A stretch of DNA of 64,000 nucleotides from Cronobacter malonaticus LMG 23826 (GCF_001277215.2 NZ_CP013940.1:744001-808000), one strand, 5' to 3'. Shown: positions 40,929 through 52,657, counted from the first letter of the stretch. Notes: generated by a model from the letters alone, not told the origin. Translations and numbers: made by a program.

Positions 40929-41459
40929 TTAGCGAACGGCCTCAAGCAGCGTATTGTCCTCTTCCATCTGGTCGAGGCGGTCGAGCAATTTGCGGGTGAT
41001 CTGCTCAAGCTGCTCTTTTTCCTGGTTGTTTAAAGAAGACCAGAGCAGATGCAGGCAGTGATGCTGCGGCGGTAACACCTGACGTAAAAATTCCTGGCCT
41101 TTCTCGGTCAGCTGAAGATGCAGGCAGCGGCGATCGTTATCGCTTTCACGGCGCTCGATCCAGCCGCGTTTTTCCAGCTCATCGGCAATGCGGGTGGCGT
41201 TGGTGCGCGACGATCCCAGTGCGCAGCTCAGCTCGCTCGGCTGAATGCTGTGATTCTCCTGGGATTCCAGGGTCAGCAACGCCATAAACAATGTCTCGTT
41301 AATCCCCTGAGCCTTCAGCATCTTATTGCGGTTTTCCAGCAGCTTGCCCTGCATGTGCATGCACAGGCGAGTCAGGAGAATTTCCTGGTACGGAAAATCC
41401 TCGTAGCGACTGGCGCGAAATTTAAGCATCTGTTCAATGGGCGTAAACGAACTATCCAT
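40929..41459 (-). CDS. emrR: MarR-type repressor EmrR (MprA)
   Basis: A 176-residue repressor of emrRAB that releases DNA when it binds uncouplers and other drugs. Winged [60 protein letters not shown]. It is the first gene of the operon on the minus strand, 139 bases before emrA. Confidence 0.97.
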   Translation of the reverse strand: MDSSFTPIEQMLKFRASRYEDFPYQEILLTRLCMHMQGKLLENRNKMLKAQGINETLFMALLTLESQENHSIQPSELSCALGSSRTNATRIADELEKRGWIERRESDNDRRCLHLQLTEKGQEFLRQVLPPQHHCLHLLWSSLNNQEKEQLEQITRKLLDRLDQMEEDNTLLEAVR

Positions 41460-41996
41460 TTGGGTATAACCTCATTAATTGCAGCCGATATAGTAACGAC
41501 GGTAACAAATCATGTAAATCTATTATTCAGATGAATCACTAATGGCTACGTTACCGTCATGAGCTTCCGGGCTATTCCATACCCGGAGCGCCCGCCGCCT
41601 GCGGTCAGGCGGGCAGAATATGAAAGCGACGACCCCTGCGCGGTATGCGTATCGGCGAAAAACGGTGTGGGCCGGCGGTCGTTCATATAAGCGACAGAAA
41701 TGTAAAAAGTCGATTCGGATGATGTCAAACCAGGCGGTACTGTGCAGAAACGCGTGATAAGAGCCACGGGCAAGCCGCTGAAAATTGATGGCAAAATTTC
41801 ACTCAGGCTCCCTGCCAGCGAAAAGGTGCGAAGAGGCAGGGAGTGGCTTAAAGGTGTGGGTATATCCATATACGTTTTTGATATATTACCGAAGTTAAAA
41901 TCACTCGAATAAATAACTCCGCATAACCTTAACAGAGTGTTACCGCCCTTAACACCCTTCGCAGGCATTCAGGACGGCAAAGGTGCGACGCAGGCC
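41460..41996. other. gap emrR to ygaY-type gene
   Basis: 537 bases. In E. coli ygaZ-ygaH lie here; neither is recognisable. A 140-codon minus-strand frame (41546-41968) has no Shine-Dalgarno, no family resemblance and unusual composition, so I do not call it. The right side (near 41520) must carry the emrR promoter. Confidence 0.55.
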
Positions 41997-43181
41997 TCAC
42001 TCTGTCCCGCTATGGCGGTGATAGCCCCTCCACCACACTACCAGATTTAGTAGGGCGATAATGGCGCCTGCGATGCAGACGCCGTTCCATCCTGCGTGTT
42101 GCCAGGCGGAGGCGGAGATAAGCGAACCCGCCGCGCCGCCAATGAAATAGCTGGTCATATAACCGGCGGTGAGGCGGTTACGCGCGTCCGGGTGGATGCG
42201 GTAAATCACGCTCTGATTGGTGATATGCACGCCCTGTACCGTGAGATCGAGCACCAGAATGCCAATAATGAGGGCGATAACCGAGAACTGGCCGAGCGCC
42301 ACGGCAATCCATGACAGCAGCAGCAGAACCAGGCCCCAGGTCGTGGTGAGGTGCGCTTTACCTTTATCGACCAGACCGCCCGCCGGACGCGCGCCGAGCG
42401 CGCCTGCCGCACCCGCAAGGCCAAACAGCCCAATCACGCCGTCTGAGAAATGAAACGGCGCGCCCGCCAGCAAAAACGCCATCGATGTCCAGAGAATGCT
42501 GAAGTTGGCGAAGGTGAGGCAGCCAAGCAGCGCGCGAGTGCGCAGCAGTTTATCGCGGGTAAACAGGCTGAAGATGGAGCCGAGCAGTTGCGGATAATTG
42601 AGCGTGCTGGTCTGTTTCACCGCGGGCAGGCCGCGCCAGAGCGCCAGCGCCATAATGACCATCAGCACCGTCGCGACCCAGTAGACGGTGCGCCAGCCGC
42701 CAAGGTTTGCCAGCGCGCCGGAAACGGTACGCGCCAGCAGAATGCCGAGCAGCAGGCCGCTCATGATAGTCCCCACGACCTTACCGCGTTTTTCCGGCGC
42801 GGCGAGCGTGGCGGCGAGCGGCACCAGGATTTGCGCCACGACGGAGAACAGGCCGGTCAGCGCAGTGCCGAGGATCATCATCGCGAGCGTATGGCTGCTC
42901 GCGGTGATAAGCATCCCGGCGGCGGCCAGCAGCGTCATCACCACAATCATGCTGCGGCGTTCAAACATATCGCCAAGCGGCACCAGGAACAGCAGCCCGA
43001 AGGCGTAGCCGAGCTGGGCGGCGGTGACGATAAAGCCCGCCTGGTTGGCGGTAATGGCGAAGGCGTGGGCGATGGTGTCGAGCAGCGGCTGGGCATAGTA
43101 GTTGCTCGCGACCACAAGGCCCGTGGCGACGGACATCAGTACCGTCAGCGATGTGCTAAGTCCTTGAGTCTGTTTGGTCAT
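41997..43181 (-). CDS. ygaY: MFS transporter, YgaY type
   Basis: A 12-TM major facilitator of 394 residues (SNYYAQPLLDTIAHAF, GYAFGLLFLVPLGDMFERR with motif A, LLLGILLARTVSGALA). The position between emrR and proX matches E. coli ygaY, which is broken in K-12; here the frame is complete. Substrate unknown; relatives are drug/sugar efflux-type DHA1 members. The REP array lies upstream. Confidence 0.82.
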   Translation of the reverse strand: MTKQTQGLSTSLTVLMSVATGLVVASNYYAQPLLDTIAHAFAITANQAGFIVTAAQLGYAFGLLFLVPLGDMFERRSMIVVMTLLAAAGMLITASSHTLAMMILGTALTGLFSVVAQILVPLAATLAAPEKRGKVVGTIMSGLLLGILLARTVSGALANLGGWRTVYWVATVLMVIMALALWRGLPAVKQTSTLNYPQLLGSIFSLFTRDKLLRTRALLGCLTFANFSILWTSMAFLLAGAPFHFSDGVIGLFGLAGAAGALGARPAGGLVDKGKAHLTTTWGLVLLLLSWIAVALGQFSVIALIIGILVLDLTVQGVHITNQSVIYRIHPDARNRLTAGYMTSYFIGGAAGSLISASAWQHAGWNGVCIAGAIIALLNLVVWWRGYHRHSGTE

Positions 43182-43305
43182 AGTTGTCTGTATTGTTATT
43201 TGAAGAGGCGGGAAAACGCTTGCCGAAAGCCATTATGATAACGGAACCACATCGTAGCGCCAGAATGTTGGGGATTTGTTACGTGTCGGTTTGTGCGTTT
43301 TGGGC

Positions 43306-43591
43306 GGTGGGTGCGCTGCGCTTACCCACCCTACATTAAAGAAGCGATTCCATTTGTAGGGCAGGTAAGCGAAGCGCACTCGCCATTAAAACAAATCATC
43401 CGCCCGGAAGAAGCGATTCCATTCGTAGGGCAGGTAAGCGCAGCGCACTCGCCATTAAAACAAATCATCCGCCCGGAAGAAGCGATTCCATTCGTAGGGC
43501 AGGTAAGTGCAGCGCACCCGCCGTTAAAACAAGACACCCGCCCGGAAGAAGCGATTCCATTCGTAGGGCGGGTAAGCGCAGCGCACCCGCC
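43306..43591. repeat. REP array: one inverted copy plus four 69-bp tandem units
   Basis: A minus-oriented REP hairpin at 43306-43334 faces four plus-oriented copies at 43356, 43425, 43494 and 43563 (29 bases each), exactly 69 bases apart. The 40-base linkers are nearly identical (share GCCCGGAAGAAGCGATTCC). Heads are GTAGGG and stems vary in compensating positions (GGCAGGT/ACTCGCC in the first two, GGCGGGT/ACCCGCC in the last). Same family as the elements at 14.0-14.2 and 53.5-53.7 kb. Confidence 0.93.
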
Positions 43592-43613
43592 GTGACACCA
43601 AAAACGTCGTGAC

Positions 43614-43641
43614 AAAAAAACACCCGCCGGGTGACGGGTGT
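43614..43641 (-). terminator. rho-independent terminator after proX
   Basis: On the minus strand, stem ACACCCG/CGGGTGT with a loop of eight bases followed by seven T. It ends the proVWX transcript. Confidence 0.9.
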
Positions 43642-43662
43642 TATCTCTAATCGTTAAAGCGC

Positions 43663-44658
43663 TTACTCCTGCGCGGCCAGCGCCTCCTTGATCCAGCCGT
43701 CAAACTGCTGCTGGTGGGCTTTGATCCAGCCATCCACATGGCCCTCGATATCCGCCTCGCTCGCTCTGCCGCTGTGCATCATCGCGTTCTGGGCGTTGAT
43801 ATCGGTAATCGGCAACTTCATCACCGAGAACAGCTTCGCCGCCGCCGGGTTCTTCTCCGCCCAGGCTTTGTTCGCCACAATGTGCATCGTATTCACCGGG
43901 AAGCCGAAGTTATTGCCGTTCGAAAGCTTCGTATCGATATCCTTCTGCTCGCCCGGCAGGGACGAGAACGGCACCTGCAGCCACACCACATCTTTACCCG
44001 GCTTCAGCACATCGCTCACCCAGTACGGCGTCCAGGTGTAATAGAGCACCGGTTTGCCTTCTTTATAACGCGCAATGGTATCGGCCATCATCGCCGCGTA
44101 GTTGCCGTGGTTCACGGTCACGGTGTTTTGCAGGCCATACGCCGTGTTCTGATGGTTAATCACCGCCTCGCAGCCCCAGCCAGGCGTACAGCCCATCATG
44201 TCCGCTTTGCCGTCGCCGTTGCTGTCAAACAGCTTCGCGAGCTTCGGATCTTTGAGCTGCGCGATATTGGTAATGTGATATTTCTCGGCCGTTTTACGGT
44301 CAATCAGATACCCCTGCGCCGCGCCCGTCACATAGGTGCCTTCACGGTAAAACTTCTTGTCGCCGCCCGCAGCCGCGTACATATCGTCATGCAGCGGCTG
44401 CCAGTTTACGGCGGTAAAGGTGGCGTCGCCGGAGGCGATCGAGGTGTAGCCGACGTTGTAATCCACTTCGCTGGTTTTATTCACGGTATAGCCGAGCTTT
44501 TCCAGCGCGCGGCTTACTAACCGCGTCTGAAAACTCTCTTCAGAGATCGTGCTCTGCACCGGCTGGACGGTAATGCCTTTACCGGGCAGGTCGGCGGCAA
44601 AGGTGCTGGTGGTAACGAGTGTGGCAAAGGCTGTGGCGAAAAGAACAGAATGTCGCAT
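43663..44658 (-). CDS. proX: glycine betaine/proline ABC transporter substrate-binding protein
   Basis: Periplasmic binding protein of the ProU osmoprotectant importer, 331 residues with signal peptide (cleavage after STFA, residue ~21). Aromatic-box regions are visible ([26 protein letters not shown]), as is the disulfide-containing [14 protein letters not shown]. Last gene of proVWX, followed by a terminator. Confidence 0.96.
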   Translation of the reverse strand: MRHSVLFATAFATLVTTSTFAADLPGKGITVQPVQSTISEESFQTRLVSRALEKLGYTVNKTSEVDYNVGYTSIASGDATFTAVNWQPLHDDMYAAAGGDKKFYREGTYVTGAAQGYLIDRKTAEKYHITNIAQLKDPKLAKLFDSNGDGKADMMGCTPGWGCEAVINHQNTAYGLQNTVTVNHGNYAAMMADTIARYKEGKPVLYYTWTPYWVSDVLKPGKDVVWLQVPFSSLPGEQKDIDTKLSNGNNFGFPVNTMHIVANKAWAEKNPAAAKLFSVMKLPITDINAQNAMMHSGRASEADIEGHVDGWIKAHQQQFDGWIKEALAAQE

Positions 44659-44712
44659 CGTTATTCCTTTTATTCAGATGAGGGAAAGCGGGCGGCCTGC
44701 GCCGCCGGCGCT

Positions 44713-45783
44713 TTATTTGATGAATGGACGGGTGATAAAACCAAGCGGGCCGCTGGCATACCAGCGACGGTTGCCGCGGCTGCGGGCGTCGCGGCCCACG
44801 GCCTGCGTCAGACGGTCGAGAATAATGGCGAGAATCACAATCCCCACGCCGCCGACCGTGGCAAGCCCCATGTCGAGGCGGCCAATACCGCGCAGTACCA
44901 TCTGACCGAGCCCGCCGACGGCGATCATCGAGGCGATCACGACCATAGAGAGCGCCAGCATCAGCGTCTGGTTAATCCCCGCCATAATGGTGGGCATGGC
45001 CAGCGGCAACTGTACTTTGAACAACATCTGGCGCGGGCTGGAGCCAAACGAGCGCGCCGCTTCAATAAGATCTTCCGGTACCTGGTTAATCCCGAGGATC
45101 GTCAGGCGCACCACCGGCGGCAGGGCGAAGATAATCGTCACCACCACGCCCGGCACGTTGCCGATGCCAAACAGCATCACGATCGGCACCAGATAAACAA
45201 ACGCGGGCGTGGTTTGCATCGCATCCAGCAGCGGGCGAATAATTTTCGCCGCGCGCGGGCTTCTCGCCAGCCAGATCCCAAGCGGCAGGCCAATCACGAC
45301 GCAGAACAACAGCGCGGTCAGCACCAGCGCCAGCGTCACCATCGCCTGCGACCAGGCGCCGATTGCCCCGATGAGGATCAGCGATACCAGGGTCGCAACA
45401 CCCATACCCGCGCCGGAAATCTGCCAGGCGATCAGCGCGAAAAGGATAATCGCGACAGGGGCGGGCATCCCCAGCAGCAACTGCTGGAAGGCGTTCAGAA
45501 TGTAATCCACCGGCACGCGAATGCCCTGGAACAGCGGGCGGAAGTGCGTCACCACCCAGTCGATGCCTTCCGTCACCCAGCGGTCAAGCGGGATCAGCGT
45601 GTTATGGAACGGGTCCATAATGTTGAAATGCTCGGGCGCAGGCGCGGGCGCGCTGTTCAGCCAGTCGGTGGAGCCGCTCTCCGGCGCAGGCGTCGGGCTG
45701 CCCCAGGCGTCTGCGCTGCTGGCGCTGTTTGCGGCGGCGTCAGCGCTGCCGGTATCCCACGGATTTTGCGTCTGATCAGTCAT
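44713..45783 (-). CDS. proW: glycine betaine/proline ABC transporter permease
   Basis: Inner-membrane permease of ProU, 356 residues. A long polar N-terminal tail (~1-95, Ala/Pro/Ser rich) precedes the TM domain, as in E. coli ProW. The EAA loop is [19 protein letters not shown]. The start overlaps the proV end by eight bases. Confidence 0.96.
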   Translation of the reverse strand: MTDQTQNPWDTGSADAAANSASSADAWGSPTPAPESGSTDWLNSAPAPAPEHFNIMDPFHNTLIPLDRWVTEGIDWVVTHFRPLFQGIRVPVDYILNAFQQLLLGMPAPVAIILFALIAWQISGAGMGVATLVSLILIGAIGAWSQAMVTLALVLTALLFCVVIGLPLGIWLARSPRAAKIIRPLLDAMQTTPAFVYLVPIVMLFGIGNVPGVVVTIIFALPPVVRLTILGINQVPEDLIEAARSFGSSPRQMLFKVQLPLAMPTIMAGINQTLMLALSMVVIASMIAVGGLGQMVLRGIGRLDMGLATVGGVGIVILAIILDRLTQAVGRDARSRGNRRWYASGPLGFITRPFIK

Positions 45784-46978
45784 TGGTGGCCCCCTCGCGA
45801 TCTAAAGCTTTCAGCAATACCCCTTTTGAGATAACGCCCACATACTGTTGCTCGTCGCCGACGACCGGGACGGCACACGGCGCAAGCCCAACCGGTGAGA
45901 GCAGTTCGCTTAACGGCGTGTCGGCGCTCACCGCCGCGGGCGTCTCCAGCAACGCGCTGTCCAGCCCCTGGCCTGCCGCCAGCGCCGCTTTCAGGGAATC
46001 GACAGACACGGTGCCGACAAAGCGGTTGCCGCGCTCGACCACGTAGCCAAATTCGCGGTCTTCATCCTGCAACAGCTTGATGGCCGAGCGCGGGCCGAAG
46101 CCTGGCGTTTTACGCAACAGGCCCGCCGGGCTTCGGCGCGCGATATCTTTCGCGCTAAAGACCTGGCTGATATCGACCCCGCGGAAAAACGTGCGCACAT
46201 AATCGTTCGCCGGATTATTGAGAATTTCATCCGGCGTGCCGACCTGCACTACTTCGCCGTTTTGCATAATCGCGATGCGATCGCCAATTCGCATGGCTTC
46301 ATCCAGATCGTGGGAAATAAACACGATGGTGCGCTGGTGGCGCGACTGAAGCTTAATTAATTCATCCTGCATTTCGCTGCGAATTAACGGATCGAGCGCC
46401 GAGAAGGCTTCATCCATTAACAGGATGTCAGGGTTAATGGCCAGCGCGCGCGCAAGCCCGACGCGCTGGCGCATTCCGCCTGAAAGTTCGTCGGGATACG
46501 CGTGGGCGTAATTCTCAAGCCCGACCTGACGCAGGGCGTCGAGCGCTTTTTCCTGACGCTCTTTCAGCGGCACGCCGGCTAATTCCATGCCGAAGGCGGT
46601 ATTATTTAAAACCGTCATATGCGGCATTAGCGCAAATGACTGGAATACCATCGCTATCTTTTTCTTGCGCACCTCGCGCAGCGCGGCGTCAGATATTCTG
46701 GCGATATCCTCGCCGTCAATCAGCACCTGGCCGCGGGTGGGTTCAATCAGGCGATTGAGAAGGCGAACCATAGTGGATTTACCCGAGCCGGATAACCCCA
46801 TGATCACAAATATCTCGCCTTCTTCAATGGCCAGAGTGGCGTCTTTTACGCCGACAGATAGCCCTGTTTTTTCCAGTATTTCGGCTTTCGAAAGCCCTTG
46901 TTCAATATATTTAAAGGCCCGCTGTGGGTGCTCTCCAAATATTTTATATAGATTCTTAATTTCTAATTTAATTGCCAT
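45776..46978 (-). CDS. proV: glycine betaine/proline ABC transporter ATPase
   Basis: ATPase of ProU, 400 residues: Walker [10 protein letters not shown], signature [15 protein letters not shown], Walker [13 protein letters not shown], then a C-terminal tandem CBS module (~280-400) that in this family senses ionic strength. First gene of the osmotically induced proVWX operon. Confidence 0.97.
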   Translation of the reverse strand: MAIKLEIKNLYKIFGEHPQRAFKYIEQGLSKAEILEKTGLSVGVKDATLAIEEGEIFVIMGLSGSGKSTMVRLLNRLIEPTRGQVLIDGEDIARISDAALREVRKKKIAMVFQSFALMPHMTVLNNTAFGMELAGVPLKERQEKALDALRQVGLENYAHAYPDELSGGMRQRVGLARALAINPDILLMDEAFSALDPLIRSEMQDELIKLQSRHQRTIVFISHDLDEAMRIGDRIAIMQNGEVVQVGTPDEILNNPANDYVRTFFRGVDISQVFSAKDIARRSPAGLLRKTPGFGPRSAIKLLQDEDREFGYVVERGNRFVGTVSVDSLKAALAAGQGLDSALLETPAAVSADTPLSELLSPVGLAPCAVPVVGDEQQYVGVISKGVLLKALDREGATND

Positions 46979-47332
46979 GCAATAGCGTGAGTCCTGTTAT
47001 ATTTTGCCGTTAAGATGATTCCTGCAGGAAATAGTTACCGGGGCATACCCTAGCATACTCAGACTCTGAGACAACCCTCAATTTCCGCAGTCCGGGGCAA
47101 ATTGTGTTGTCGAATGGCGATTATTTCCCGCGATAGCTGGGCTGAGCGGCAATGAATGGGAAGTGATATTTTTTGCTGTACGCAGCGAAATGACGGGTGA
47201 ATCGGTGTGATTCACCCGTTGATAAGAGGAAATAGCAGCTCAGGAGGCTACAGCGATATTTGTGCGGATTTTACAATTTTGCAGCAAATTATTCTGTGGC
47301 GTTTTTCGCGATTATTTACGCCAGGCGGCGAA
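46979..47332. other. gap proV to nrdF with stem-loop
   Basis: 354 bases without a gene; holds the proU promoter region and the 3' end of nrdHIEF. A perfect 11-bp stem ACGGGTGAATC/GATTCACCCGT with loop GGTGT is at 47193-47219. It has no T run on either side, so it is more likely an RNA stabiliser or protein site than a simple terminator. Confidence 0.6.
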
Positions 47333-48304
<972 letters not shown>

Positions 48305-50455
48305 TCACAGGGCGCAGGAGACGCAGCCCTCAATTTCGGTGCCTTCCAGCGCCAGCTGGCGCAGTCGAATGTAATAGAGTGTCTTGATGCCTTTCTTCCA
48401 GGCGTAAATCTGCGCTTTGTTGATATCGCGCGTGGTGGCGGTATCCGGGAAAAAGAGCGTCAGCGACAGCCCCTGATCCACATGGCGCGTCGCCTCGGCG
48501 TAGGTATCGATGATTTTCTCCGGGCCGATTTCATAGGCATCCTGGTAGAGCGACAGATTCTCGTTAGTCATAAACGGCGCGGGGTAGTAGACGCGGCCGA
48601 TTTTGCCTTCCTTGCGGATTTCGATTTTCGAGACGATCGGGTGAATGCTCGACGTCGCATGGTTGATATACGAGATAGAGCCGGTCGGCGGCACCGCCTG
48701 GAGGTTGCGGTTATAGAGCCCGTGGCGCATCACGTCGTCGCGAAGCGCACGCCACATCTCAGGCGTCGGAAGCGTAATGCCTGCGCGCGCAAACAGTTCA
48801 GCGACCCGCGCGGTACGCGGCGTCCATGTCTGCAAGAGGTATTTGTCAAAGTACTCGCCGCTGGCGTAACGGGAGGCTTCAAACCCTTCAAAACGTTCGC
48901 CGCGCTCGCGCGCCAGTTTCATGGATGTGTTCAGCGCATGCCAGGTGACGGTATAAAAATAGAGATTAGTGAAATCGAGCCCTTCCGGAGAGCCATAAGC
49001 GATGCCTTCGCGCGCCAGATAGCCGTGCAGGTTCATCTGCCCAAGCCCGATGGCGTGGGAGGCGGCGTTACCCGCTTCAATCGACGGCACGCTGCGGATA
49101 TGGCTCATGTCAGACACCGCCGTCAGCGCGCGTACCGCCACTTCCACTGTCCGGCCGAAATCGGGCGAATCCATGGTATGCGCGATATTCAGCGAGCCGA
49201 GATTGCAGGAAATATCGTGGCCTGTGGTCGCGTAATTGAGGTTTTCATCAAACGTCGAGGCGCTGTTAACCTGCAAAATCTCTGAGCACAGGTTGCTCAT
49301 GTTAATGCGCCCGGCAATCGGGTTGGCGCGGTTCACCGTATCCTCAAACATGATGTACGGATAGCCGGATTCAAACTGAATCTCCGCCAGGCGCTGGAAC
49401 AGCTCGCGGGCGCTGATATAGCGCTTGCGAACGCGTTCATCCTCCACCAGCTGTGTGTACATCTCGCTGACGCTGATGTCGCCGAACGGCTTGCCGTAAA
49501 TACGCTCCACGTCATAGGGCGAGAACAGCGCCATCTGCGCGTTGGCTTTCGCCAGCTCAAAGGTGATATCGGGGATCACCACGCCGAGCGAGAGCGTTTT
49601 GATGCGGATCTTCTCATCGGCGTTTTCGCGTTTGGTATCCAGAAAACGCAGAATATCGGGGTGGTGCGCGTTCAGATAGACGGCCCCCGCGCCCTGGCGC
49701 GCGCCGAGCTGGTTGGCGTACGAAAAGGCGTCTTCCAGCATTTTCATCACTGGGATAACGCCGGAGGACTGGTTTTCGATGCGCTTAATCGGCGCGCCCG
49801 CTTCACGCAAATTCGAGAGCGAAAACGCCACGCCGCCGCCGCGTTTGGAGAGCTGGAGCGCGGCGTTTACCGCGCGCCCGATAGACTCCATATTATCTTC
49901 AATGCGCAGCAGGAAGCAGGAGACCAGTTCGCCGCGCTGCTTTTTCCCGCAGTTCAGGAAGGTGGGCGTGGCGGGCTGGAAGCGGCCGCTTAATATTTCA
50001 TTAAGGATGTGGCGCGCCAGCGTTTCATCGCCGCAGGCGAGCGTCAGCGCCACCATGCAGGCGCGATCCGGGAAGTGCTCCAGATAGCGCTTGCCATCAA
50101 AGGTTTTCAGCGTGTAGCTGGTGTAAAACTTCCATGCGCCGAGAAACGTTTTAAACATAAAACCGTAGCGGTGCGCCTCATCAAACAGCCCGGCAACGAA
50201 GCTGGCGTCGTAGCGTTTGAACACATTCTCATCGTAATAGCCTTCGCTTACGAGATACGCCAGACGCGCGTGGGTGTCGGGAAACGTCACCGAGCGTGGC
50301 GCCACATGCGCGGTCATAAACGCCGCCACCGCCTCGCGGTCTTTCTCAAACTGGATACGTCCGTCGGCGTCGTAAAGGTTGAGCATCGCGTTCAGCGCGT
50401 GATAGTCCGGCGGCGTTTGCCGCACGGCGTCGCCGGTTAATGTTGTCGTTGCCAA
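48305..50455 (-). CDS. nrdE: class Ib ribonucleotide reductase alpha subunit
   Basis: Catalytic subunit that reduces NDPs, 716 residues (E. coli 714). Landmarks are the redox Cys in [46 protein letters not shown], and the C-terminal redox pair EGCVSCAL that receives electrons from NrdH. It lacks the ATP-cone of class Ia. Overlaps nrdI by 19 bases. Confidence 0.97.
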   Translation of the reverse strand: MATTTLTGDAVRQTPPDYHALNAMLNLYDADGRIQFEKDREAVAAFMTAHVAPRSVTFPDTHARLAYLVSEGYYDENVFKRYDASFVAGLFDEAHRYGFMFKTFLGAWKFYTSYTLKTFDGKRYLEHFPDRACMVALTLACGDETLARHILNEILSGRFQPATPTFLNCGKKQRGELVSCFLLRIEDNMESIGRAVNAALQLSKRGGGVAFSLSNLREAGAPIKRIENQSSGVIPVMKMLEDAFSYANQLGARQGAGAVYLNAHHPDILRFLDTKRENADEKIRIKTLSLGVVIPDITFELAKANAQMALFSPYDVERIYGKPFGDISVSEMYTQLVEDERVRKRYISARELFQRLAEIQFESGYPYIMFEDTVNRANPIAGRINMSNLCSEILQVNSASTFDENLNYATTGHDISCNLGSLNIAHTMDSPDFGRTVEVAVRALTAVSDMSHIRSVPSIEAGNAASHAIGLGQMNLHGYLAREGIAYGSPEGLDFTNLYFYTVTWHALNTSMKLARERGERFEGFEASRYASGEYFDKYLLQTWTPRTARVAELFARAGITLPTPEMWRALRDDVMRHGLYNRNLQAVPPTGSISYINHATSSIHPIVSKIEIRKEGKIGRVYYPAPFMTNENLSLYQDAYEIGPEKIIDTYAEATRHVDQGLSLTLFFPDTATTRDINKAQIYAWKKGIKTLYYIRLRQLALEGTEIEGCVSCAL

Positions 50456-50838
50456 AATTCGCTCACTCCCTTACGTACGTTATCGATGTCTTGCCCGGTG
50501 CCCATCAGCTCGAAGCGATAGAGAAACGGCACCTGGCATTTGTGGGCGATGATGTCGCCTGCGCGGCAAAACCCTTCGCCGAAATTACGGTTGCCTGCGG
50601 CGATCACCCCGCGCAGCAGCGCGCGGTTGTGTTCATCATTAAGAAACCGAATCACCTGGCGCGGGACGGCACCGGCGGTGCCGCCGCCGCCGTAGGTCGG
50701 CACCACCAGGATGTAAGGCTCGTCTGCCCGCAGCCGCTCGCGATCCTCCAGCGGAATTCGCGCCGCCGGCAGCCCCAGCCGCGCAATAAAACGGTGGGTA
50801 TTTTCCGAGCGGCTGGAGAAGTAAATCAGGGCGCTCAT
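50437..50838 (-). CDS. nrdI: flavodoxin-like NrdI
   Basis: FMN protein that supplies the oxidant for assembling the Mn(III)2-tyrosyl radical in NrdF, 133 residues. The phosphate-binding loop [12 protein letters not shown] and the flavin-loop region [12 protein letters not shown] and [10 protein letters not shown] are conserved. Overlaps nrdH by four bases and nrdE by 19, a tightly coupled operon. Confidence 0.95.
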   Translation of the reverse strand: MSALIYFSSRSENTHRFIARLGLPAARIPLEDRERLRADEPYILVVPTYGGGGTAGAVPRQVIRFLNDEHNRALLRGVIAAGNRNFGEGFCRAGDIIAHKCQVPFLYRFELMGTGQDIDNVRKGVSEFWQRQH

Positions 50839-51080
50839 GCGTTCGCCGCAAGGGAGTCTGCGCGCAGGCGGTTAATCATGTCCGGGCGAAAACCGCTCCA
50901 GCTCAGGGAATCGGCCATCACCACCGGCAACTGGCGAAAACCCTGGGCGCGCAGTGTGTCGATGGCTTCCGGCTGTTCGTCGAGATTGATGGTGTCAAAC
51001 GCGATCCCGCGGCTTTCCAGCGCGCGTTTAGTGGCGTGACACTGGACGCAATCATTTCTTGTGTAAATAGTTATGCGCAT
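50835..51080 (-). CDS. nrdH: glutaredoxin-like NrdH
   Basis: An 81-residue electron donor for NrdEF with thioredoxin-like behaviour. The redox site is [10 protein letters not shown], followed by the cis-Pro region FRQLPVV and WSGFRPDMI. The frame extends further upstream but the ATG at 51080 (MRITIYTRN) is the family start. Two NrdR boxes lie upstream. Confidence 0.96.
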   Translation of the reverse strand: MRITIYTRNDCVQCHATKRALESRGIAFDTINLDEQPEAIDTLRAQGFRQLPVVMADSLSWSGFRPDMINRLRADSLAANA

Positions 51081-51153
51081 GATTCGTATTCTCATCAATA
51101 GGTTAAAATCACCACCGCGAAGCCGTGTTGATTGGGGTTGTCTGATAAGAAAG

Positions 51154-51200
51154 ATACTAGATGTAGTTATGATAACTTTCAACTGCGCAATATATAGGGT
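51154..51200 (-). promoter_or_regulatory. two NrdR boxes upstream of nrdHIEF
   Basis: ATACTAGATGTAGTTA (51154-51169) and GCGCAATATATAGGGT (51185-51200) both match the palindromic NrdR box (ACACWAKATATWGTGT-like); by eye 11/16 and about 13/16. Their starts are 31 bp apart, three helical turns, the spacing typical of NrdR pairs. The sites lie 74-120 bases before nrdH and predict ATP/dATP-sensed repression. Confidence 0.85.
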
Positions 51201-51312
51201 TTCTGGCAACGGGAGCACAATGAGCGTGCAGACGCAGGCAGGCCGCGTAGCAGCGGTAAAAAAAGTTTTTTGTCAGCAAAAAGGGTAAGAAAGGAGACTT
51301 GCAGAGATATCG

Positions 51313-51333
51313 TTCCCCGGCGAGGCCGGGGAA
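51313..51333. terminator. stem-loop after ygaM
   Basis: Perfect 9-bp stem TTCCCCGGC/GCCGGGGAA with a three-base loop, just downstream of the minus-strand ygaM stop. No T tract follows on the minus strand, so termination is uncertain. Confidence 0.55.
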
Positions 51334-51358
51334 GAGGCATTGAACCGTGCTTCAGAGA

Positions 51359-51685
51359 TTAGCGGCGGGTAATCAGCAGCGCGCCGAGGAAAATCCCGAC
51401 TGCCGCGCCAATACCCAGGCTGCTCAGCGGGCGCTCACGTACAAACGTGCTGGCGCAGCTGACCGCGTCGCGGGCCGCCTGAGAAACCTGGCTTCTGCCA
51501 TGCATACGTGCGCGGGTTTCGCGCAGCAGCGATTCCGCTTTACGGCGCGCCACGTCCGCTTCGCCTTTGGCATCGCTGCCCCAGGATTTGAGGACGCCTT
51601 CCAGCGTATCGGCAAGGCGGCTGATGTCCTGGTTGATCTCATCCACACCAGCGTTCACATCACTACGGGTATTTCGGTTAAACAT
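51359..51685 (-). CDS. ygaM: YgaM, ElaB/YqjD/DUF883 family
   Basis: A 108-residue tail-anchored inner-membrane protein. The N-terminal two-thirds are amphipathic helical (DVNAGVDEINQDISRLADTL); the C-terminal TM is about residues 86-105 (PLSSLGIGAAVGIFLGALL), ending in RR. ElaB/YqjD members bind ribosomes in stationary phase. The position between nrdH and ygaC matches E. coli. Confidence 0.92.
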   Translation of the reverse strand: MFNRNTRSDVNAGVDEINQDISRLADTLEGVLKSWGSDAKGEADVARRKAESLLRETRARMHGRSQVSQAARDAVSCASTFVRERPLSSLGIGAAVGIFLGALLITRR

Positions 51686-51845
51686 AGCGCTCTCCCTTTT
51701 GTGTTTACTTAATAGCAGTATAGAACAAAATGTGAGCCGCTTCGGCGCATGGGGCCGTCAGAGGGCGTTTCTGGACTTTTCCGAAAGCCCTGCTATTTCT
51801 CCTAAGGTAAGGTTTCCCCGCAGCTGAAGCAGATGAGGAAAATTT

Positions 51846-52190
51846 ATGTATTTACGACCCGATGAGGTGGCGCGCGTACTGGAGAAAGCCGGGTTTACCA
51901 TGGATGTGGTGACGCCAAAAACTTATGGTTATCGTCGCGGCGAGAATTATGTCTATGTGAATCGTGAAGCGCGGATGGGGCGCACGGCGCTGGTCATCCA
52001 CCCCACGCTCAGGGAGCGCAGCCAGTCGCTGGCAGACCCGGCTTCAGAAATGAAAACCTGCGATCACTACCAGCAGTTTCCGCTGTGGCTTGGCGGCGAC
52101 GCGCAGGAGCATTACGGCATTCCGCTGGGATTCAGCTCCCGCATGGCACTGGAGCGTTATCTGAACGGCTTATTTGGCGAACCGCAGTAA
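51846..52190 (+). CDS. ygaC: YgaC, DUF2002 family
   Basis: A 114-residue soluble protein of unknown function. The start [17 protein letters not shown], then [22 protein letters not shown] and the C-terminal [16 protein letters not shown] match the DUF2002 family. E. coli ygaC is Fur-linked; I saw no clear Fur box here. It is divergent from ygaM. Confidence 0.92.
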   Translation: MYLRPDEVARVLEKAGFTMDVVTPKTYGYRRGENYVYVNREARMGRTALVIHPTLRERSQSLADPASEMKTCDHYQQFPLWLGGDAQEHYGIPLGFSSRMALERYLNGLFGEPQ

Positions 52191-52201
52191 ACCGTCCCTT
52201 C

Positions 52202-52657
52202 TCAGGCCTGCGCGCTGACCGGCGCGGCGGGGCTTACCCGGAACAGACGGCGGCAATAATCGAGGAAATACCCGTAAGCCGCCCCCATCATCATCGACAC
52301 CACAATATTGGAGCTTACCGCGGTGATAATCTGCGGGATATCCGCGCCCACAAACAGCAGGATGGCGGCGTACACCGGCGACTGAAAGGTAATGTAGGCG
52401 ATAACATCTGCCAGATTTTTCACCAGGCGGCCTTTACCCACGCGCCCGGCAAAGCGCATTACGGCGTCGCGGTAAAGGCCATACGGCCAGGCAATCACCA
52501 TATTGACCGGTATCGCTACCAGACGTGACGAGAGCGATTGCTCGAAGCTCATTCCTGAGACGAATATTTCAATCATCATCCCCACGACGGAGCAATACAC
52601 TACCATGGCAAACGTGTCCGCTACGGCGTGACGCAGGCGAGAATGCGGAGAAAACAT
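52202..52657 (-). CDS. alaE: L-alanine exporter AlaE
   Basis: Inner-membrane L-alanine exporter (YgaW), 151 residues with four hydrophobic helices. [39 protein letters not shown] and [20 protein letters not shown] are near-identical to E. coli. The frame is open to 52771, but the ATG at 52657 with GGAG 9 bases upstream is the family start. Confidence 0.95.
   Translation of the reverse strand: MFSPHSRLRHAVADTFAMVVYCSVVGMMIEIFVSGMSFEQSLSSRLVAIPVNMVIAWPYGLYRDAVMRFAGRVGKGRLVKNLADVIAYITFQSPVYAAILLFVGADIPQIITAVSSNIVVSMMMGAAYGYFLDYCRRLFRVSPAAPVSAQA

Larger units (their letters stand above)
43182..43662. other. gap with REP array and proX terminator
   Basis: The stretch between two minus-strand genes. 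It is occupied by the ygaY-type promoter (right after 43182), the REP array (43306-43591) and the proX terminator (43614-43641). Long frames on both strands here exist only because the repeat period (69) is divisible by three. Confidence 0.85.

Noticed and set aside
41546..41968. 140-codon minus-strand frame between emrR and ygaY
   Set aside because: No Shine-Dalgarno, no family resemblance and composition unlike neighbouring genes.
43306..43591. CRISPR array
   Set aside because: Units are identical including the 'spacers', the repeats are long hairpins of a family found dispersed elsewhere, and no cas gene is present.
43293..43615. Two long overlapping frames (100 and 94 codons) on opposite strands
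   Set aside because: They only exist because the 69-bp repeat period is a multiple of three; the translations are repetitive copies of the REP unit without a Shine-Dalgarno.
42450..45834. Long plus-strand frames opposite ygaY and proXWV
   Set aside because: Antisense shadows; translations are rich in His, Arg and Gln and lack family motifs, while the minus-strand frames are complete known proteins.
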